The notes below the pieces were generated by a model that worked only from the letters and a program-made list of their open reading frames with translations, did no database searches and was not told the origin of the DNA. Both the position numbers and the translations under genes were made by a program. Source: Kudoa neothunni (Eukaryota > Cnidaria). Taken from it: a stretch of DNA of 64,000 nt. Location of the stretch: contig OZ199840.1 in NCBI GenBank assembly GCA_964304625.1, positions 10,106,001 to 10,170,000 of the forward strand, given 5' to 3'. Shown one piece after another: positions 11,951 to 26,100 of this stretch; position 1 is the stretch's first letter; each line of letters starts with the position of its first letter.

Positions 11951-13135
11951 AATAAATATCAAAATAAGGAATTGAGCACTCTGTGTAAATGTGTAATGGT
12001 TTTATATTCAACCAGCGAGAATTACTCAGCGTCGCTTTAGGAAATTTTTGCATAGATACGTCACTTAATAATATTCAAAAAATATACTGAAGTTTGAAGT
12101 TAACCCATAGATGCAAAATAACAAAAAAATTTTGAGTGACGTACTTTCATCGATTTGGATTAGCGAAAATTAAATTATAATCATTTCTGTGAAGGAAAAT
12201 ATCAATTCCGGAGTTCATTTAAAAATTTGGTGTCCTGGCACCAACGCTAAAGAATTTATTGTCAGTGTCGTATTTTTTTGCATGGCCGAATTATTTAAAT
12301 CCCTTTAAAAAGTTACCCTAAACGTTATTTTTGGTCCAGCTCAGAAATTTTATGCCCCAATGTTTACGGGAGACAAATATATAGAGTTAGATGAAAATAG
12401 ACGAAAATTAATTTTTTCTGCTCAAATTAATATCTTTTGGCCTGGCAAGAGTTTAATGCACGTTTTCCCTTAAACAGTCACAAATCAAGTCAACTTCAAC
12501 ATAAACAATTTAAATAATTGGGTGAAATAAAATTACAACCATAAGCATTGAATTTAATCAATGAAAGTTCAACATAGCGGACGATTTCAATGAAATCCAC
12601 GGACATGTTGCTTGTGCTATAAAGCTTCAATTTATCTGATGATCGCATACACAATTAATTCGCTATTAATGAAACAAATATAGACTTTTTCTCATATTTT
12701 AAACCATTAATAGAACTTTCAAAAGGTGTTTATCAAGTCAAATACGTTAAAACTCCACAAATAAGAAGTGTATCTGCATGATCACCTAAATTTACAGACT
12801 TAATTTGTATACAAAGTCAGATAGCAGCTGTTAATCAACATTTGATAGAGCATACAAAGGGGAAAATTAATTTCAACCGACCCTCATCATAACATAAGCC
12901 GATGTTAATCTCATTGTTTAACTCAAGTAATCCAATAAACAAATTTTGAATCGACAAAATCACCGTTTTCTAAACATATTTGGGAACATTTTGTAATGTT
13001 AAAACGATTTAAAGATTTTTTAATACATCGTGACATTAAAAAAATTCTTAAATGTCTCTATAAGGAAAACATTTTGACGCACGTGCGCACTTGTAGACAC
13101 ACACACGCGAACACTTTAGCTTTATATATATATAT
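11951..13135. other. Intergenic, no gene seen
   Basis: AT-rich DNA between the Merlin remnant and the hAT element. A short alternating CA/TG-rich stretch and an AT run (about 13075-13135) precede the hAT terminal repeat. No coding or RNA pattern is visible. Confidence 0.5.
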
Positions 13136-14210
13136 CAGAGGTGGCTAAACCTGTCCAAATGGGGAACCAACTTTAAGGTTTCCAAAATTTTCAAGAGTCA
13201 CAAGGCATTAAAATCATTTATATACCTCTTCCTTATTTAAAACTTACATTTTGGGGAAATTTTGGTATATATTAAGATAAAATGGTGTAGAATTATAAAT
13301 AATGTTTTTTAATTTTTTCTTATTAAGTTAACCGCTGGAAAATTTACTTATAATTTTTATAGGTTTAAATTAAATTAATATAGGTTTTCCAAAAAAATAA
13401 ATGAGTCGATAATGATCCAATAAAACTTTTTCTCTATGAAAAAGGTCACGAAAATTGTAAAATATTTTTCATATTTAATCATGTATCTTATTCTGACAAA
13501 AAATAAAATTAAATATTTACGAATAATGTAATAACACAAGAATTTAATGTTCTCGAGTTTTTTAAGAAATTTTCTCTAATAGGACAAGTTTTTCTTGTTT
13601 CCACATTATCAATGAACTGGCGATAACCTGGTTCGTATGCTGTTAACGTTGTACGAATTAGTTCCGTCAGGTGTTTGTTTGTGAGGTAGGGATCCGCAAT
13701 ACCTCGATTTTACAAATATCATCGTCGAATAAATAATTTCACAACAATAAGTTTTATCTAAGATAGAAACATGTTTGAGGAAGATTTCTTTTAATTTTGA
13801 ATATTTAGTTTCTGGAACGTATTTCCACAATTCATTTAGTGGGTTGGAATTATGAATCATGTTTAAAGCCTTAATGAATGTTTTATTCATTCGATATCTA
13901 TCAATTTGGTAATAGATAAACGCTAGTTCTAATTGTATTTCCTAATGAAACTAGTGATAATTCTAATTTTCATCAAATAATATAACTATATGGTAGGTTG
14001 TAACTGTGTTTTCTAATCAAAAATATTATCTAGTTTAAGATTAAAGATTTAATTTCTTCGCCTGATTAAATAGTTAAAACATTTCACTTTGCTGAATTAA
14101 CGTTCTGGTTGAATTAGGAAAAATATTACTAGAAAAAATTTTTTCAAGAGCCACACCATAACTTTCAAAAAGCCACTTGTGGCTTGAAAGCCATGATTTG
14201 GTCATCCCTG
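13136..14210 (-). mobile_element. hAT transposon, complete ends, decayed transposase
   Basis: Left TIR CAGAGGTGGCTAAACC begins at 13136; right TIR (reverse complement CAGGGATGACCAAATC) ends at 14210. The flanks are ATATATAT (13128-13135) and ATATATAC (14211-14218), a near-perfect 8-bp target duplication as hAT elements make. A minus-strand reading (13609-13890) is the C-terminal dimerisation region of a hAT transposase; the rest of the transposase is absent at about 1.07 kb total length, so the element is internally deleted and could move only with outside help. Confidence 0.8.
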
Positions 14211-14217
14211 ATATATA

Positions 14218-16006
14218 CAGTAGGTAACCAATTTTCCATAACTTTCTGCGCATGTTAAAATTAAAAAATTTACTTATTTTAAAGAAATTCATTTCATTTA
14301 TACATTCATCTCCTTTTATCGAAATAATATGTTATTTAATGTTACTTTTATTTAAATTTTTAAAGACGTATGTCGTAATTTTATCGTCTTAACTCATTAT
14401 TGAGTCTAGATAATTAATTCCCCTCTGTCGTGTATTTATTCTGCCTGTTTAAAAATTTAAATACATCTTTTTTTGATAAAAATTCTGCCACTCCTAAATC
14501 TTCAGTTTCAGAATCCGCTGATTCAACGATCAAAGGAGCAAGCTTGTCAAAGTGTTTTGATGTAGGCATAATGACACTCCCTTTAATAATCACGGAATTT
14601 CCAGCTGAGATTTATTGCCCAAATTAATATTTAATGAACGCTGGTATTTATCGGCTGCAGGAAACTCACATTTTCTGAATCAGTTAAATACAATATCCTT
14701 TGAAACATCGTCCCATTATTTATAATTAGGAACAAAGTTTGAAGCATACCTTTTGAGGATGTGTTTATATCACAGCTAACTACAGCAACATGGTTTTCTA
14801 CTAAACTGTTTTTGTAGTTTGCTTTGAATTTGAAAGTGATTCCATGGTCTAATAGTTGCAAAACACTAGTTGAATTTTTTGTAAGGAATATAAGAGAGAT
14901 ATTGGATAAATGAATTTAGGCGTGGCAAGTGACATTATTAAGAAGTAGTAAACTCTCTTGCACGTAGTTCTGAATACATTGTTAAAATTAGAAAGATATT
15001 TGTTAGATGTTTCCCTAGTCATCCATTTTTTCCTGCTTGATTTGTATTTAACTAGAAATGTTTTATTTAGCATTTTTAAAACAACATGGTTTTTGTGATT
15101 TCCAGTTACAAGAGATTAAATGCAACCTCCAGACATAGATTCATGCCACAAAACAGTAACTATTTTTTTAGATTTTCCCCCCTTTGAGTTTTTTTCTCTC
15201 GACGAAACGTAGAATTAAAAACAATGGACCTCTATGTTGTTAATAAAATAGTGCAGTTTCGTCAAGGTTATAAATACAGTTATCGTTGTTACCTTTGACT
15301 TAGTGATTCATTTTAGATTGCCAACTTTCTACAAAATTTTAATCAACATAAGCAGCATCACCATAAGCAGTGATATGTTTAAATTAAATCATGATTTAAA
15401 ACCAAGAAATCAATCATGGGTCATTACTGCGTTTAAGTTCAATTCTTTTGTCAATTGGTTTCTTCTATATATGATATCATGATCAGATAGTTAAATTTTT
15501 TTATCTCAAGTGATTCACACAGTCATATACCAAAGTATCGAGGTCGTTATTTGAACACTGTTTAAAATTTTTTCTCTCTGAAGAAGCCAAGCCAGTTATA
15601 AGATAAAACTATATCTTTCTTCCTAATCAAGATGATATCTAGAGTAGAAATAGAAAGGATCTTAAATTTATTAAAAGTAGTAATTTTGCACTCCTGTTTA
15701 GTATACTTTAAAAAAATCAGTAAATTTATATTTTAGTTTTAGTTTTATTATTTCCTCATTTTTAACTTTTTCAGACATTATAAATGTAAAAAAAGGCACA
15801 ACACTAAATCCGCCTAGAGCTGAAAAATTACGGAGAATCATTAATCGCTAATAATGTGAAAACCCCCACGTTTAAATGTTCAATTTTTAAAATTTTTGTA
15901 AATTATTATTGAAATCTAAAAGTAAAATCAAATATATGGTCTAAAATATTAAAACAATATTCTAATGGAAGAAAGTCCGAAGTTACCGAAACTCGGTTAC
16001 CTACTG
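14218..16006 (-). mobile_element. Tigger/pogo-like transposon (second copy of 982-2770)
   Basis: Second copy of the element described at 982-2770, with the same CAGTAGGTAACC-type ends and the same decayed minus-strand transposase pieces. A few single-base differences separate the copies, for example near the left TIR (ACCGA versus ACCAA). Confidence 0.78.
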
Positions 16007-16307
16007 TATATATATAATAGATAATAATCATTATTTAATACTAATATTCCTAACTCAAGTAAAAGGTTATATTTCCCGCAATCTTAAAGATAACGTTAAA
16101 TTATACAAAATATGTTTCCATAATTATGAGAAAATCTATTATGATGTATTTAATAATATTTTAGGTTTCAATTATTTTAACGTATAAAAACACTAAAAAT
16201 AATTATTCTATTCAGAAAATCGAACAATAGTTGGCACCAAGTAACAAATAAGGATCTCTTTACATATTTCTTATTTAATAATAAATTTCTACTGCATTTT
16301 TAATATA

Positions 16308-18260
16308 CAGTAGTACAGGGATACTACGCACTTTTTTGAGACAAACCTTTTAGGTGCGTAATATCCCTGAAGTACGCAGTATCCATGTTAGCGCGTGGTC
16401 GTATTTTGTATTCAAAAATTACATTTTCTTTCTTATGTTAATGATAAATCGTAGATTTTCATACAAAGTTGAATGTTAAACAAAAACAATAAATATCGAA
16501 TAAGTACATTATAATTATTCTAAAATATGTACATTTTTTTAAATAGTCAGCTATTTTATCATTCGTTTACGAACCGTGTCTTATTTTACAGATGGAGAAG
16601 TTCAGTTTTATTTTACTTTCCAACACAGGTAAGACATGAATAAAAATATTTTCTCTTAATTTATTTTAATGCCCAATGACTTCATTCATGGAACTAATGA
16701 TGCTAGTTTTTTCATAATTTTCATCAGTAAACGATTTATTCATTGCGTCGACTTCATTATTTATTGTGTTAACATGTTTAGCTTCTGGACCTTTAAATGA
16801 AGTAATTTCATCTATATTAACCTGAACCTTCAGTTTATTTTTTCTAAGGATTTACTCCAATCGAAAGAATAATGCCTCCTGACCCACAAATTATTAACAA
16901 GAATGGTTTTTAAAACTGATTTTGATTGTTCCTTCACTCATTAACTTCCATACTTCTTTCATCATGTGCATATCAAAAAGTAAATCTGGTGGATCATTAT
17001 TTAAATTTTTATCAAAAATACTAATGGAATTAACAGCAACTTTATTTATCAAATAATTCGTCAGACGATTTTTGTAAATGTATTAAACACCGTTAATAAT
17101 TCCTTGATCTGATTGTTGCAATACGCTGGTTGTTTCTTGTGGGGTAAAACTGAGTTGAATATTTGAAAAATTTAGCGTGATATGAGCTGGGATATTTTTA
17201 CTTAATCATATGATTCTTCTTTTACAGTGAAAAGTTTCAGATTTATACCGTCGGATATTTTGAAAAAATAAAGTCTTCTTATTAGTTTAATAGGGGTGCG
17301 AGAGGTCTTATATTTTGCGCAAGCACTAAGGTTTTTCATTATTGCGAATTATTAATAAGAGTCTTTTTTCTGACATCGAGTAGATCACAACAATTGTTAC
17401 TTCCTCTTCGATTTTGTTAGAACCGCGCAAATTTTCCTCCATTTCAAATGGATAAAAATAAATTAAATTTCACACAGAGATGTAAATTTAAATGATATTT
17501 TACCTTATTCTGCTGGAAAAATAGCCCAGTTTCATCCAAATTAAAAATATCATTTGGACCATAATTTTCGATCAATTTTAACTGTTGATCTTTCCAAGAG
17601 AAAATTATTTCAGGGACAGCATTCCTGGATTCACCTATGAATTTGTTATTTTCAACCCAATTCTCGAAGAAAATCCTTAAAACCAACCTTAGAAATTGTG
17701 TTTTAACTTCATATGAATAATTATGTACCTTTTTAATTATATCATCCTGAGAGAGTTCGATATAACATGATCTCATTGGCTCAGTCCGCTCTCTAACTTT
17801 AGAATCTAAAATGTTGAAATTATCTTTTATTGAAATTTCTTTGCTGTGATATAGGTCCCCGGTGTTATAATCTTCCAGAATAATGTTCTTTTTTTAATAT
17901 TATGCTGTTTAAAGCAGATTTCGATTTTAATTCAAATTTCTCAACGGTTTTAAATTTTGAGGCGCTGAATTTTTTAATATCACCATAATAGTTTATTATT
18001 TTTACTTTATTATCTAATTATCGATACTTTTCATATTTCTTAAATGGGTACTAACTATGTCGTTGGATTAAATTGGGGGATTTTTAGTGCGTAGTAATCA
18101 TGCAGTCAAATTTTCTCTGAATCTGGGTCATATTTTCGAAAATAATTTCGCTTGATTAAGAATTTTTAAGTATTTATTACTAAAAATAGCAATGCTGTGA
18201 ATTTTTATTAGGAATCCTTGCCATAATATCAAGAAGCGCGTAGTACCCCCCGCACAACTG
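16308..18260 (-). mobile_element. Tigger/pogo-like transposon (second copy of 3072-5024)
   Basis: Second copy of the element at 3072-5024, with TA at both ends and the minus-strand DIFNLDETGLFFQQ reading at 17444-17776. The copies differ by a few homopolymer-length changes. Confidence 0.8.
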
Positions 18261-18607
18261 TACTTATTTTGGAACCACAAAATAAATTTTCGATAATTAT
18301 TTTGAATTTTTATTATACTATAATAATAAATTATTTGGAAAATAAATAGGAAAAGATTAGTTGATTAAATGACGTTATTCATTGTATTTAACTATTTCTA
18401 ATATTTTTTTTTAAATAATTTATTGACAAACATTAAAATACATGGGTATTTGATTTCTAATTCCTCTATTCAAGCTCATTCTCTGTTGTCACCTAATTCA
18501 CCATATATGAATTAATCGGAACCAACTAAATGGCAACGACTATTAAATAATTAAGACAATACATAGTTAATATAATCTTGTTATTCGCTGAGTATTAATT
18601 TTTTACT

Positions 18608-19884
18608 ATGGCGAAACTACATTTTCTATTTATCACATTTTCGTTGTTTTTCCGTAACATTATCACATGTAAATAATTTATGTTAAAATTTCAATTTCTC
18701 ATCTCTATTTAGTCAAAGCACTAGACTATTATAAACTGGATTCTGGTGAGTTCCCCTATCAAAAGGATGGTAAAATAAATGTCACCAATATACTCACCAG
18801 ATTCTATGTAAAGGAAGATGGCACCTGCCAAAAATTTTATTATAAAGGAAGTGGTGGTAACACCAATAATTTCGGAACTGAGCATGAATGTCTGGAACAT
18901 TGTAAACGATAACGCTTGTGACGGATATTTAATTCGAATCTTAGTGGCTGAGCTCACTAAATGGGAAACTCTTGAAGGTTGCAAGGAAGGATATATTTCG
19001 GAAGGTCCATGTACTAAAGAGGCCGTTACAAGATACGGCTATGTTGCTAATTCAAAAACTTGTAATTCGTTTGAGTACAAGGGATGTGGTGGAAACAATA
19101 ATCGATTCATACAAGAAGATGACTGCAAAAAAGCATGTGAAGGTAGAACAATTTAAAAAAAAATTTTAATATTTTTTAGTTGATAATGAAAATAAGGCGC
19201 CAAACTCATACGATTGCGCTCTTCCGCCAAAACACCCCATAAGCAACGAGGTTAAAATTGCCATCGTTAAGTCACAAGATAGCACACAAACAAAATGTTA
19301 CTATGCCATTGTTGATAAGGAAGAAACTAGAGGAATATTCCCTTCATTCAGCAAGTGTCTTACAACCTGCTACCGTATATTTTAAATAAATATTTATTTT
19401 CTATTTATTTATATTAGCAAATGGTCAGATTGGGGCTTGCTCAAAAAATGTACCCCATCAAGAAACTACTGCTAATGGAGACTTAGTTGTAAAATTTTAC
19501 TACAAGAACACTGATCAAACGTGTTTGCCATTCCTTACCTACCAATCATCGGATTCATTTAACCCAGCTAATAACTATTTTAATACAGAAGAAGAATGTA
19601 TGAGCTACTGCCCAGTCTCTGAAGGTAACATTCTTTAATATAGAGTATATATCACTACAGAAATAGATAAAATAAGAGAGATGACATTTCGAATAACTAA
19701 GGATGCCTGTAATTTAGCAGCTGCTCCGACAGCGTCTGGATCGCTTACTAGTGTAACTAAATGGTATTACGACAAAACTACCGATTCTCCAAAGTGTACA
19801 AGCATGAGTCATGGGGGAGTGGGAGACACTTCCGGACTTTTCGATACTGAAATTGAATGCAAAAATTTGTGTGGAAACGTTTAA
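18608..19884 (+). CDS. Secreted five-domain Kunitz-type protein A (second copy)
   Basis: Same gene and exon plan as 5373-6649. The one coding difference I noticed is Ile to Thr in domain 5 (PKCISM versus PKCTSM). Signal peptide, one single-bridge domain, one canonical six-Cys domain and three domains lacking the Cys2-Cys4 bridge are all open. If the first copy is an assembly redundancy, this is the true locus. Confidence 0.86.
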
Positions 19885-21572
19885 TGAAAAGCTTTCAATA
19901 TTTGTCTCATCGCCTTCAACTATCTTTATAAATTGTAGTGACAGTCGTCTTACCATTAAATTCTATTGTCTTATGAACTCTCTTCCTTCAAAAATAACGA
20001 ATGCATCAGTGATACAAATATTGCTAAAATTTTTTCTTTATCACATCAATTCATGTATTAAAGTAAAAAGTTTCTTCTTTAATATGAAGAAGTGTTAACA
20101 TTATAATACAAATATAAGAAACTAAAGCAATATTTCTTTTTATAAATAAATGAATCTTAGAAAAATAATAATTCTTGTTTAGAGTAGAGTTCATGTATGA
20201 TCGAAGTTAATTAACTATGTATACAATCAATCACTATAATCATTCTTTTTAATATTTTTTCTTCTCATTACCATAATAATCTACATTTGGTATCAATTTA
20301 TTAAGTAAAATATCCCATCTTACAATTTTTTAAATTTATTGACGGCATCATACAGATTATGGTTAAATCCTTCTTAAATGAAAATCTGTATTGTGGTAAA
20401 AATATATTTATTACATGTTTAATAACTCACCATAACAATATGTATAATAATTCGACCCAGATAAATAAAACTTAATAAATATAATTTATGAATCGTAAGC
20501 AATTAAAAAGAATAATTCTAAGCAACTGTTCAAAACTTATTGATGGGATACCTCATTTTAATATAAAATGAAAAATGGCACAATGATTTTTTAAATAATT
20601 TTAATTTAGTATTAATTTTTTTTTATTCTGACTAATGTTTATACACTTTTTAGTGACAAAATTTTAAGTTTTTATGACAAACAGTTACACAATTGTATTT
20701 AAATAAAATTGCATATGTTATTCATAATTATTATTAAAATGACTAATAGTAAAAACAATAATCAAACCTATTCGGAATAGATTAAATTGAATGAATACGA
20801 TTTATTGTAATTTAGCGCATTAAATAATGTTGCAGCAATTAATTTAGAAACTAGACCAATAAGTGGTAATGTAAATACTTAATATCCTCAAAATCCTGAT
20901 ATTTTTCACCTTAATTGGATACTCGAGAACATTTATTTGCATTTAGAGATATTTTTATTTATTATTTGTCTTCGATACTTGAATACAGAAGGGGGAAATA
21001 TTCATTTAAGTAACAAATAAATGATTTAATGAACGATTTTAATTCAAAGGTATTATAGTCAAAATATTTGATGAGTATTGTTTTCGTCATATTTTAAATA
21101 AACCTTTTTTTATAGTTTTATAAGGACAACCAAAAGACAGTATACCTTTTTTATTTAAATTTACTTAGTTTATATATAAACTAAAAATTAGAGAAGTTGT
21201 TTAAAATAATATTTTGTTGAATAATAATTTAATAGCCGGAAAATTTGTATTTGGACAATAATTGACTACCTACTTTTATTTTTCAGATAATTATTATAAT
21301 GGCAATGGAAACAATTGTATATAAGAAATACAGTACAAACTAGATGGAATGTAAAAATGTGTGATATATTTGTATTAAATAACGAAAAGTGTTCAATGAT
21401 AACATGGTCAGAGTTATTCGGGATTCTCGTATAGAAGATTATTCTATATTATCTACAGCTAAACCTTCGGTTTATAAATATGTCGGGAACTGTTAATTGA
21501 AACGATTTTTCATGAATAAATTTCTTAAATAATTTCCGTAATCTTGCTTTTGTAAAATCCTAATTTTTCAAC
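19885..21572. other. Intergenic, no gene seen (second copy)
   Basis: Repeat of 6650-8335. No recognisable coding or RNA feature. Confidence 0.6.
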
Positions 21573-22853
21573 ATGATAAGTAGTTGTTTTTTTTTCATTC
21601 TCAAATTACAACTTCTGGCTCACCGCACTGCTGCGTGTATTTTATTTTGGCGAATATATTAAACCTTGATTTTCTCGTAGTTAAAGCACTAGACTCTTAT
21701 AAACTGGACTCTGGCGAATTCCCCTATCAAGAGAATGGTTCTACGGATTTCACAAAAATTCTCACCAGATTTTATGTAAAGGAAGATGGCACCTGTGACA
21801 AATTTTATTATAAGGGAAGTGGTGGTAATTCCAATAATTTTGGGACTGAACATGAATGCTTGGAACATTGTAAATGAAATCTCTATTGATAATTATTTAA
21901 TTCGAATCATAGTATCTGGTCTGTCTAAATGGGAAACTCTTGGTGGTTGCAAGGAAGGATATACTTCCTCCGGTCCATGTACAAAGGCAGTTGCTACAAG
22001 ATACGGTTTTGATGTCATTTCAAACACTTGTAAAGCCTTTGACTACAAGGGCTGTGGTGGTAACAATAATCGCTTTGAGTCTCTCGATGATTGCAAAAAA
22101 GCATGTGAAGGTAGAAAAATTTTTAAAAAAATGTAATTATTTTTTAGTTGACAAGGAAAATAAGGCGCCAAACACATATGACTGTGATCTTCCGCCAAAA
22201 TACCCTATAACTGACGAGGTTAAAATTGCAATAGTAAAATCACAAGAAACTAGATATAAAAGGTGTCATTATGCCATTGTCGATAAGACAGAAAATAGAG
22301 GAATATTTCCAACGTTCAGCAAATGTCTTGAAACTTGCTACGGTATATTTTTAATTAGAAATTTATTTTATACACATTTATATTAGGAAATGATCTGGTT
22401 GAGGCTTGCTCAAATAGTACGGCACATCAAGAGGTTACTGGTGGAGGGGATCCTGTTGTAAAATTTTATTATCACCCTGTAGATAAAACATGTTTGCCAT
22501 TCCTTACCTACGAAAAAACGGGATATTTTAAACAAAAACAAAACTCTTTTAATACAGAAGAAGAGTGCATGAGCTACTGCCCAGTCGCTGAAGGTAACAT
22601 TTTTAAACAATGAACATCTATCAATATTGAATTAGATAAAATAAAAGAGATGACAGTGAAAGTAGCTAAAGATCTTTGCAACTTATCAACCGCTCCTAAA
22701 GCGTCCGGATCACTTACTGGTTTAACTAAATGGTATTACGACAATAATGCCAACCCACCAGCATGTACAAGCATGACCCATGGAGGAGTTGGAGACATTT
22801 ACGGTCTTTTTGATTCGGTTACAGAATGCAACGCTATATGCGGAAATGGTTAG
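21573..22853 (+). CDS. Secreted five-domain Kunitz-type protein B (complete)
   Basis: Six exons: 21573-21636, 21681-21869, 21913-22110, 22148-22342, 22387-22593, 22636-22853, total 356 residues. Exon lengths 189, 198, 195, 207 and 218 nt after the signal exon are identical to gene A, and all introns are phase 1. Signal peptide MISSCFFFILKLQLLAHRTA is hydrophobic in its core. Domain 2 has all six Cys with GPCTKAVATRYGF; domains 3 (YDCDLPPKYP..., SKCLETC), 4 (EACSNST..., EECMSYC) and 5 (KDLCNLST..., TECNAIC) lack Cys2 and Cys4. Domain 1 has lost Cys1, 2, 4 and, by splicing, Cys6. Likely a secreted structural or inhibitor-derived protein; the target is unknown. Confidence 0.88.
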
Positions 22854-23178
22854 CAGGAAGAGCACTCATCGCGAGCTTTATATTTTAGTTTTCACTGGAA
22901 ATAAATACAACAATAATATTTGTTAGCATATTTAACTATGTTAATGTTTGACGTTTTTATAATAATGGACGTTTTATTTAACAATAATAATAAATAATAA
23001 TAGAATATTTAAAGAATAAAATATTAATATTCTCGTGACAAATTCGTTGAAATCTAAGAGAAAAAAGTTAATTCGTAGCCCAAATACACAGGCATTTAAG
23101 GAGAAAAGGCAATAAAATACTCAAGTGTTAAAATGTAAGAAACAGTGAAGTTAGTGTCACTATAGTAAAAACATAATC

Positions 23179-26100
23179 CTAATTAAAAACAATGCTTATG
23201 GATAGATCAGTTGGGAAGATGGTGGATTTGATAGACTGGATTTGTTTGTTGTCACTCTTAACTAATTTATTGTGTAGATTGAGGATATCATGATTTTTTG
23301 CGTCAATAAGTGATAGGAAAATCGCAGGGATAAGGATATCATTGTGATAATCATCGGAAATCATATGAATCACCAAATCATTGGACCTATTAAAGATTAG
23401 ATATTGGAATAAAAACAAACTAAAAAATTACGGTTGGTTGTTAAGAATGTAGGCTGCGATGCCACCAGAGCGTTGGATATTTCTCGCCTACGTCATATCG
23501 ACATCGTAGTATTATGCGTAAAATTTGAATAAACATATAAATACCTTGACAACAAAGTTGCAATTTCCTCTGATAGCAACGACGATCTTACCAGAGAGTT
23601 CATGGGAGTTGGTGAGTTTGGAGCAGGCATCGAAGGGCTCGGCTTTCGAGAGATAACCTTCCAACTAAATGCAGATAACAGTCAACAAATTACAAGAAAA
23701 TGAGTTTTTACCGAGGCGAAGTACTTGCTGATGGACCTGCCGAAAAATGCAACTCCAACTTGAACGATGAATTCAGCACCGCCGATGGTAGCGGATGGCA
23801 GTTTAACAAACGAAGGTTTTTCTGAGATTTTAACGTAAACATCATTAAACATCTTCAAATATATCAACAAAAATACCCATATCCATTTTTTTGGATTTGT
23901 AATTGAGAAGTTTATGATGTATATCATAAACATCACCCGTGTTATTCAAAAATTCATTATATTCTCGCTAGAATATTGATTAAAATATAAAAAATGAAAC
24001 CAACAGAAATTATTACATTTAAATCAAAATTAAGTGTGAAAATCTGAGTATTTTTATCTTTATGATGTGCGATATTATTTTGTGACAAAATTTTGTTGTG
24101 GGATTGATTTTTCTCATCAAAAAAGTAGAATTGAAATTCGGAAAATGCATTTGCTGATATGTGCGTGTCATTTTCAATCTTTTGGAGCACTTTATCTCTA
24201 TCCTCTTGCAGATTGGGAATGTTACAATAGTAAAAATCGTTAGAGCAGGAAAATAGGATATTATTTTGCCAATTTAAAGAATAAATTCTAGGTTTCTAAA
24301 TCAATCAAATAATTATTTAATTTCAAGAGTTGTATGATGTAATTTAGGGAAGAGAATGATGGATATTTTCATATTTAATACCATATTTCCTGCCCGCAAA
24401 AATTATTCACATACATCTACATTGATGATTGGTAGCAAATGTGCTTCAGTATTGAACACATAATCATCCAAATTGATAGGAATCTCATTCTCATCATCGA
24501 GTGAGAACAGTAGATACGCATATTTTAAAAGTTCTGACAGAAAAAAAGTTTCCGTTCTAGAAAAATAACATCAATTACAGCCAAGAAATAAATTTCATTA
24601 ATTCGCTTACCGGTCCAGTTTAGTTCCTCGAATGCTGCTTAACGTCGAATAACCACATTTACTTCGACAATAATTTTCAATAGAGTATAACACAAATTTT
24701 CCGACATTCAAAAAAAATGGGTCCTTAGTAACCTAACATATCGGATTATTCTCTGAAAGTAATTTCAATAGAAAGAATATCGTACTCTGTAGAGATAAAA
24801 ATTGCTCTCCATTAACTCAGGACGTAGATTGAAGTTGGAATTGGTAGGACGCAAATCACTCAGTTGAAATGACTACAAAAGTGTGATTAATCCAAGAACA
24901 ACCAACCGTAATTACTTCAGGAAGTAAAACATGGGATGTTAAAACTTTGAAGAGATAGTAAAAGAAATGCAATCCATTTTTAAAATCCCCATGCATCAAC
25001 TACAAAACGAAATAGAAAAACTGATCTATTCAATTTTTAGATTGTGGAAGAAATATTTACTTGTATGGATGGCCAAAAAGCTTCAAAAGCATCAACAACA
25101 GAATCCTTAGGTGAATGGCCTCCGCCAATAGAACCATATGCGTAGTTATATTTTAGATTTTTTTCTATTGACTCGTAATTCTAAAGTGCATAATAATATA
25201 TTAATTTTTTTGACAAGCTCGTTAAATAATGTTACTTGAGAAAAACGCTCATATAATGTAGCATTTCCTGTCATAATGTAACCTTTCATGAGATACTCAA
25301 AATATGAATCCACCCCAGAGCCGAGTGTTGATCCTAATCAAGTGTTTACATTAGAAAATATTCGATATGATAAATTAAAGCAATATATTATTATTACGAT
25401 CATAATATTAATTTTGAGCTAAATTTTATTATATTAAATTTTACTATTTCTAGTTAACGAGCGTGATGATAGATTAGAAATAATTCAGTAAAACAAAATC
25501 TATTAAATTAACTAATATTATCATTTCTAACTTGGAGTTATTTTGGTTAAAATATAGAGTTTCTCGATCAAAATGAGATTTTTTGCACTCAATGCGGGAA
25601 TTCATTTTCTAGATAAGATTGCCTTTAATTGAAATGAGCGCCAAGCAAAGTGGTGTGTGCTTAGTTGCCTAATAGTTGGATTCGCCACCGTCAAGTGATA
25701 TTAAGGGGTTACTTTTGAGGCGACGAGGTTTTTCATATCTTCAATATTAAAATGCTATTCTTTATATTTTATAAATTCTTAATTTTAATAAGGAGTTAAA
25801 CTCTGGAAAAGGTCAAAAAATACAAAGTAAATAAACACTGGCTTAGAAAATGTAGTAAAAATCATAGAAAAAGTAATAAAAGCAATAAAATCAATAAAAG
25901 CAATAAAAGCAATAAAATCAATAAAAGCAATAAAATCAATAAAAGCAATAAAAGCAATAAAATCAATAAAATCAATAAAAGCAATAAAATCAATAAAAGC
26001 AATAAAATCAATAAAAGCAATAAAATCAATAAAAGCAATAAAATCAATAAAATCAATAAAAGCAATAAAATCAATAAAAGCAATAAAATCAATAAAAGCA

